Assembly: GCA_910591455.2 (NCBI GenBank)
Contig: OU342819.1
Location: forward strand, 2,326,501-2,390,500
Length of the DNA stretch: 64,000 nucleotides
Direction of reading: 5' to 3'
Source of the DNA: Pholis gunnellus
Lineage: Eukaryota > Chordata > Actinopteri > Perciformes > Pholidae
How positions within the stretch are numbered: the first letter of the stretch is position 1; every line of letters starts with the position of its first letter. The position numbers and the translations under genes were made by a program. Positions 59,651 to 64,000 of the stretch are shown piece after piece. The notes under the pieces are model-generated. The model was not told the origin of the DNA. It did no database searches and saw only the letters and a program-made list of their open reading frames with translations.

Positions 59651-60879
59651 ACAATGGTAAGTGCTAAAATGAAGTCTAGTCGGTAACTGAATTAATAATG
59701 TAAGTTATACAACAGTATCTATTTAACTAATGTTTGCTTCAGCCTTTCATTGTAATACCAGTAGAAACTAACAGTACTGAGCAGGAGTGTGTTTTCATTG
59801 TTTATGATTTCACCTTTTTTTTGTGTCATTTGTAAGGACGATTTTTCCTTCACCATGCGGTACTGAATTATACGCACATCACGTAGGAGCACAGAACAGA
59901 GTTAAAAATGCCTGCACACATACTCCATGCCACAATTTATTTTTAATAAATGACTACGTTTCGATCCCAGTTGGATCTTTGTCAGGTCTGAATGTTTGAA
60001 AAGTGGAAACCACACCTATATTTATACTTTATACATACCAATAGTCAAAGAAGCTGGGTAATGGCAGGTGTGGTTCACGCGCAAAACATCAAACATATGT
60101 TATTTAAGTTACTAAATAAATTAAATTAAATTATTCATCATCACATAAAAAGACATATTAGATATAAAATAGATATATTCCTCAAGGGCTGGTAGAGACC
60201 AAAACAGCGCTAAAAAAGAAAGTCTATTGGACTTTAAATTTAAAGCCAAAATCACGATTCCAAATGAACGATAATGTATTTCTGTCACTGCTCTAGTGTT
60301 TGCCACAAGCAATATCATCAACTTTAACAGTGATAATATTTCAGCGTTGTGTTTCCGTTTCCCCAAGTGGCCAAAAAAATCTGTTATCAGCATATGAAGA
60401 TTTAACATCCCTCGTCTATATTTAAAACAAGATATCCAGAAACAACTGAACATTTCTTAATCCCATGCAGTTACTTGTGATTATCAGGTGCAGTTTATTC
60501 CCACCAGCAGCAGTGGCCTGAGGATGATAATGCTGGTGGTTTGGTCAGTCTGTCTTTGGTCCAACTACTGGCCAGACTGTCATTCAATTTAGTCCACAGA
60601 GGATGACTTATAATATTTATTGTGACCTCTTGATTTATGACACCTTCAGGACAAAATTTCCATTTGTACTCAAGAGATATTAAGATCTAATGGGCAGATT
60701 GGAGAGCCTACATTTGAAGAGGGAAAAGAGGGAGGAATTTTTAACACTGGAAACATCATTGTTTGTTTCCTGTTTTGTATTCTATCAGTCAATGTTTTCT
60801 TTTAACTATGCCCGCACTCTTTCCCTAACTTTGACCTGTTTTTAGCCATGCTAATAACACGGCTCTAGGCATGGCATTG

Positions 60880-61000
60880 TCAGCCGGTTGATCCAGACTG
60901 AAACATCTCAAGAACTACAGAATAGACTGCTGTTATATTTTGTAAAGACATTCAGGCTCCCCAGAGGATGTATGCTAATGACTTTCTTAACTTCTTCTCC
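60880..61000 (+). repeat. Dispersed teleost repeat (wide-family copy 3)
   Basis: 'gaaacatctcaagaactacagaata', then 'gacattcaggctccccagaggatgtatgctaatgact', same family as 830, 13685 and 61700. Confidence 0.75.
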
Positions 61001-61299
61001 AGCGTCAGGTCTTTCTAATTGCTTTTGTTTATGACCAAAAAGAGTGTAAGCAGACTAGTGTTTGGCATGATGAAGTTAAGAACATATTTGATGTTGTTGA
61101 ACAAAACGTCTCTTAAGCTTGTGTCAACCACAGACCTTATCCAGGCATCTAACCAAAACACCATTAAAAAAACCACCTACTCTGAGAGGAGGGAACTGGA
61201 AGTGCAAAAATACTGACTCATTTTGGGGTTTTGGTACTCATTCATGCAACACTCTATACCCTCAAAACTGACCTTTCGATCATCCCCAGTTGTACTTTT

Positions 61300-61520
61300 C
61301 ATGTACTTTTAGTTTACTTCTAATTGGCTAATGTTAGCAGGCTAACCCACTAAAATAATTGTGAACATGATAAACATAAAATCTGCTAAACATCAGCATG
61401 TTAGCATGTTCATTGTAAAGATAGTCGCATGCAGATGTTAGCATTTAGTTCAAAGCACCAGTGTATCCAAATACTTGCTCACAGACTCACTAGCATGACT
61501 GTAGACTCTTCTTCTTGTTG
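61300..61520 (+). repeat. Dispersed teleost repeat (GCATGTTAGCATG part)
   Basis: 'aacatcagcatgttagcatgttcattgtaa', 'atgttagcatttagttcaaagcacca' and 'ctagcatgactgtagactctt'. Collinear with 14335-14480 and likely the downstream half of the element starting at 60880. Confidence 0.8.
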
Positions 61521-61699
61521 TTCCCAAACCTGACCAAACCTAAACCATAGCAGTGGCACATCAAAAAATGATCATATGAATTATTTTTGTTCTGGTCATT
61601 TGCTTTGGGAGGCAACTACTTGTTTTGCCATTTAGTTCAAAGGACTTGGTTAGAGGTTTGTGCTCCCCAGAAAATAAACTCTCTTCACATTAAATGCTT

Positions 61700-61840
61700 C
61701 ATGTTTCTTTCTCCAGCACCATCTTCTGGCCACAATGTCAACTTTTTTAATTGGTAGATTGTCATGACATTTGCAAAGTACATTCATGCTCCCCGGAGGA
61801 TGAACCCTTTTAATGATCCTACGGACTTTCCTCTAATGTA
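61700..61840 (+). repeat. Dispersed teleost repeat (wide-family copy 4)
   Basis: 'tgtcatgacatttgcaaagtacattcatgctccccggaggatgaac' and 'ggactttcctct' repeat the core of the family. Confidence 0.75.
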
Positions 61841-63559
61841 ACAGGAAGGGACAACGTTTCAAGGTTTAAATCCACTACTAGTAAGGCTCGAAGAACAGCA
61901 AAATGTTTTCTATTTTCCTTGTACCATTCAACACTTTTACAATTTGTATGTGGTGTAATGACCTTTAGTTTGATTTTCATGGTACTGCTAATATACCTGG
62001 AATTTAAACTTGAAAACACTATTCGCTTCCTAAATGGACAATGACAGATAACAGCACGCTTTGAAGAATAATTGTACCAGCTAATGTAGACACTGAAGCC
62101 GAGTCAAAGGTCAGGTCTCAGTAGGACCTAAGCCCGTCAAAGGGGCTCGCCTGGTATCTGAACAGCCACTGAAAACCCATGGAGACTAATTAACTCATAG
62201 ACACCAGGAAGCTTTCTGATCCTCTATAGTCTGACAAATGCCATGGGAGTAACCCATTCACCTGCCACAGGTATATTACAGTATATGAATAAGTGAAACG
62301 TGCAGTACCATGTGATAACTGATCCTGAGGAGCGATCTTGCATAAGAGATCACTGTCACATAAGGAGATACAGTAGATGTCCATCACTGCATTGCCATCA
62401 TTGGCATACTCAGAATAAACTCAGAAGTGGAGTCCAGAAATAACCAACATCTTATCTGCACAGTGGGACTCACTGTGGCATTATTCTGGACTCGAAGGAG
62501 CTGATTATCATCAGTGAAGTGATGGCTTTTTATTCAATCTATTTGATTAATGAGAAACTCAGGGGGGGGGCAGACTCCAGACACGAGCAGCGCCCACTCA
62601 TCGTCATGAAAAAATTGAGTGGCAAACGCATTCCTGATGGCTTTCAGTCAAGTTGACAGGCGGCATGTCAAACAGCAGCTTGTTGCTCTAAGATGATACA
62701 AAGCTCTGTTGCATTTGGAAGATTTGATTGAAAATTTAAACCTGAGTGAATGAAGATGTGACGAGAGAATAAAATGTGACCGTCTGCAGTTTGAGAAGCA
62801 CAGTGCCTGCTGTCAGCTAAGAGGGGGGTTAGAACTCCTCCACCAAATGCTGTCATGACTGTACATCAGGACAATACTGAGTGGAGTTTCGAAAGTAAAA
62901 TAATGAAAGAACTTTGAAGAAGTTTGAAAGAACATTTGGTGTTTGCACAGCTGTTGTTTGCACATCAAAAGATGTTCTTTTCACTCCTCTTGGACATACT
63001 GTACCACAGCATCTCTTTGTTCCAAGACCAGCTGCAAGTCAGGGCTAGTTTTAGAAATGATTAAAAGACAGTCAGGTTAACTTGTCATCTCTGATTAATA
63101 TTAAATGTGATGTGTATTGATGTTGATATTGATGTACAGAAATGTCATCATTAGAATACATTGGCAGCCTCCAATACTTTGTGGGCCTTGATTAGAGTTG
63201 GATTAATATTTTAGTTCACTGCATGATATTGATCTTTACAGATATTGTAAGATACCCATTTAATTTGACTAATGCAGACTGTTGAAGCCTCATATTAACT
63301 TTAACTGAATTTAGAATGTTTTACAGAACGAGGCCTGTGAATTTTGTCCACCATCACAGACAGTGGAAAGTCCTTTGGAATGGATTTCTTGATGGCCATA
63401 TGAACAGGTAACAAACAGCAGCATCATACACATGACAGGACAATAATATCAGATCACAGCAGCAACAATAGATACAACAAAAGAACATTAAATCATACAG
63501 TGCATTAACAAAGTGGCATTTTGATCATGTGTTTTTTAAATATTTGAAGCAACTGCAGC

Positions 63560-63745
63560 TACACTGTAACAAATTGCTGTAAAAATACAAGAAATTCTCA
63601 ACAGCAAGGTACTGTTCTTCGTAAATACAGTTGAATACAGTTGAATCCAGGAAAAGTTGAGGCCTTGGAAGAAAAAAAATATTAACAGCATTTACTGTCG
63701 AATCTTGCAGTATACTACAGTATTTTTTCCTTTTTCAGTTGACTA
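63560..63745. repeat. 'ACTGTAAAAAT' dispersed repeat
   Basis: Starts 'cactgtaacaaattgctgtaaaaatac' and ends with 'tactgtcgaatcttgcagtatactacagta'. Such ACAGTA/TACTGT-rich, partly self-complementary text is typical of a fish MITE-like repeat. Confidence 0.5.
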
Positions 63746-64000
63746 AGCCCGCCCCTTACTTTTCAACAGCACATGGCATAAAGTATATACTGCTTAGTTA
63801 CATAGTCAACATAAAGAAAGTGAACAGAAAGCTTTAGGTATTATAGATCGGTGATGTTATACAGGATGGAGGAATAACAAAAAGAGAACATTTGAGGAGA
63901 CGACTTTCCACGGACTTTGACGGAGCACCAAAGTGGACCAAGTGCCACCTGTTGCTTCACCTCCTCTACAACCACCGCAGCGGACACCATCCAGTCCCTG

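Larger units (their letters stand above)
41808..64000. other. Gene-poor region beyond sdhaf3
   Basis: About 22 kb in which no coding exon is recognised on either strand. It contains the repeats listed separately, a (GT)n array, several A/T-rich stretches and unique-looking blocks. The final 120 bases contain an open proline-rich frame (about 63930-64000) that could begin an exon, but nothing identifies it. In human, SDHAF3 is followed by a long gene desert before TAC1, which would fit. Confidence 0.5.

Noticed and set aside
63900..64000. Proline-rich open frame at the window end
   Set aside because: Too short, cut by the edge, and with no recognisable family or splice site.

Overview
This is vertebrate nuclear DNA, most likely from a ray-finned fish and probably a percomorph teleost. 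The evidence is GT-AG introns, vertebrate orthologues with conserved exon phases, and a dense load of teleost-type repeats: L2/CR1-like and RTE/Rex3-like LINE fragments, hAT elements with 8-bp target duplications, a Tc1-like end, and an env-bearing endogenous retrovirus. There is no sign of bacterial operons, CRISPR arrays or phage.

Three host genes are supported. (1) The last two coding exons of a plus-strand collagen gene ending in a Kunitz domain, best read as collagen XXVIII (col28a1-like), at 2499-2885 and 5508-5680; its 5' part lies left of the window. (2) c1galt1, the core 1 O-glycan galactosyltransferase, on the minus strand, with coding exons at 17405-17558, 14642-15306 and 9254-9418 and matching splice phases. 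(3) sdhaf3, a mitochondrial succinate dehydrogenase assembly factor, on the plus strand, at 32893-33069 and 41456-41650. The convergent col28a1/c1galt1 pair matches the human 7p21 arrangement, while sdhaf3 in human is at 7q21.3, so the window spans a junction between two human blocks. The genes share no obvious pathway.

The most remarkable stretch is 18.6-29.5 kb, a stack of nested mobile elements. A truncated L2-like LINE abuts a decayed retroviral env. The env is interrupted by a 1.16-kb hAT-type MITE, by a palindromic array with perfect 28-bp arms, and, in its cytoplasmic-tail codons, by another hAT element with a perfect 8-bp target duplication. That hAT is itself split by a young 4.86-kb LTR retrotransposon on the minus strand, with about 99.5% identical LTRs, an exact tRNA-Trp primer-binding site and a polypurine tract, but no recognisable gag or pol.

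The rest is introns and intergenic DNA full of repeat remnants: a hAT element with a transposase remnant in c1galt1 intron 2, an integrase fragment upstream of sdhaf3, LINE 3' ends at 40.5-41.2, 53.7-54.6 and 59.4-59.7 kb, and several dispersed fish repeat families. From 41.8 to 64 kb no protein-coding gene is recognised; some unique-looking AT-rich blocks there could be conserved noncoding elements, which only alignment can show. Repeat family names rest on recognition of terminal and core sequences, not on a database search.
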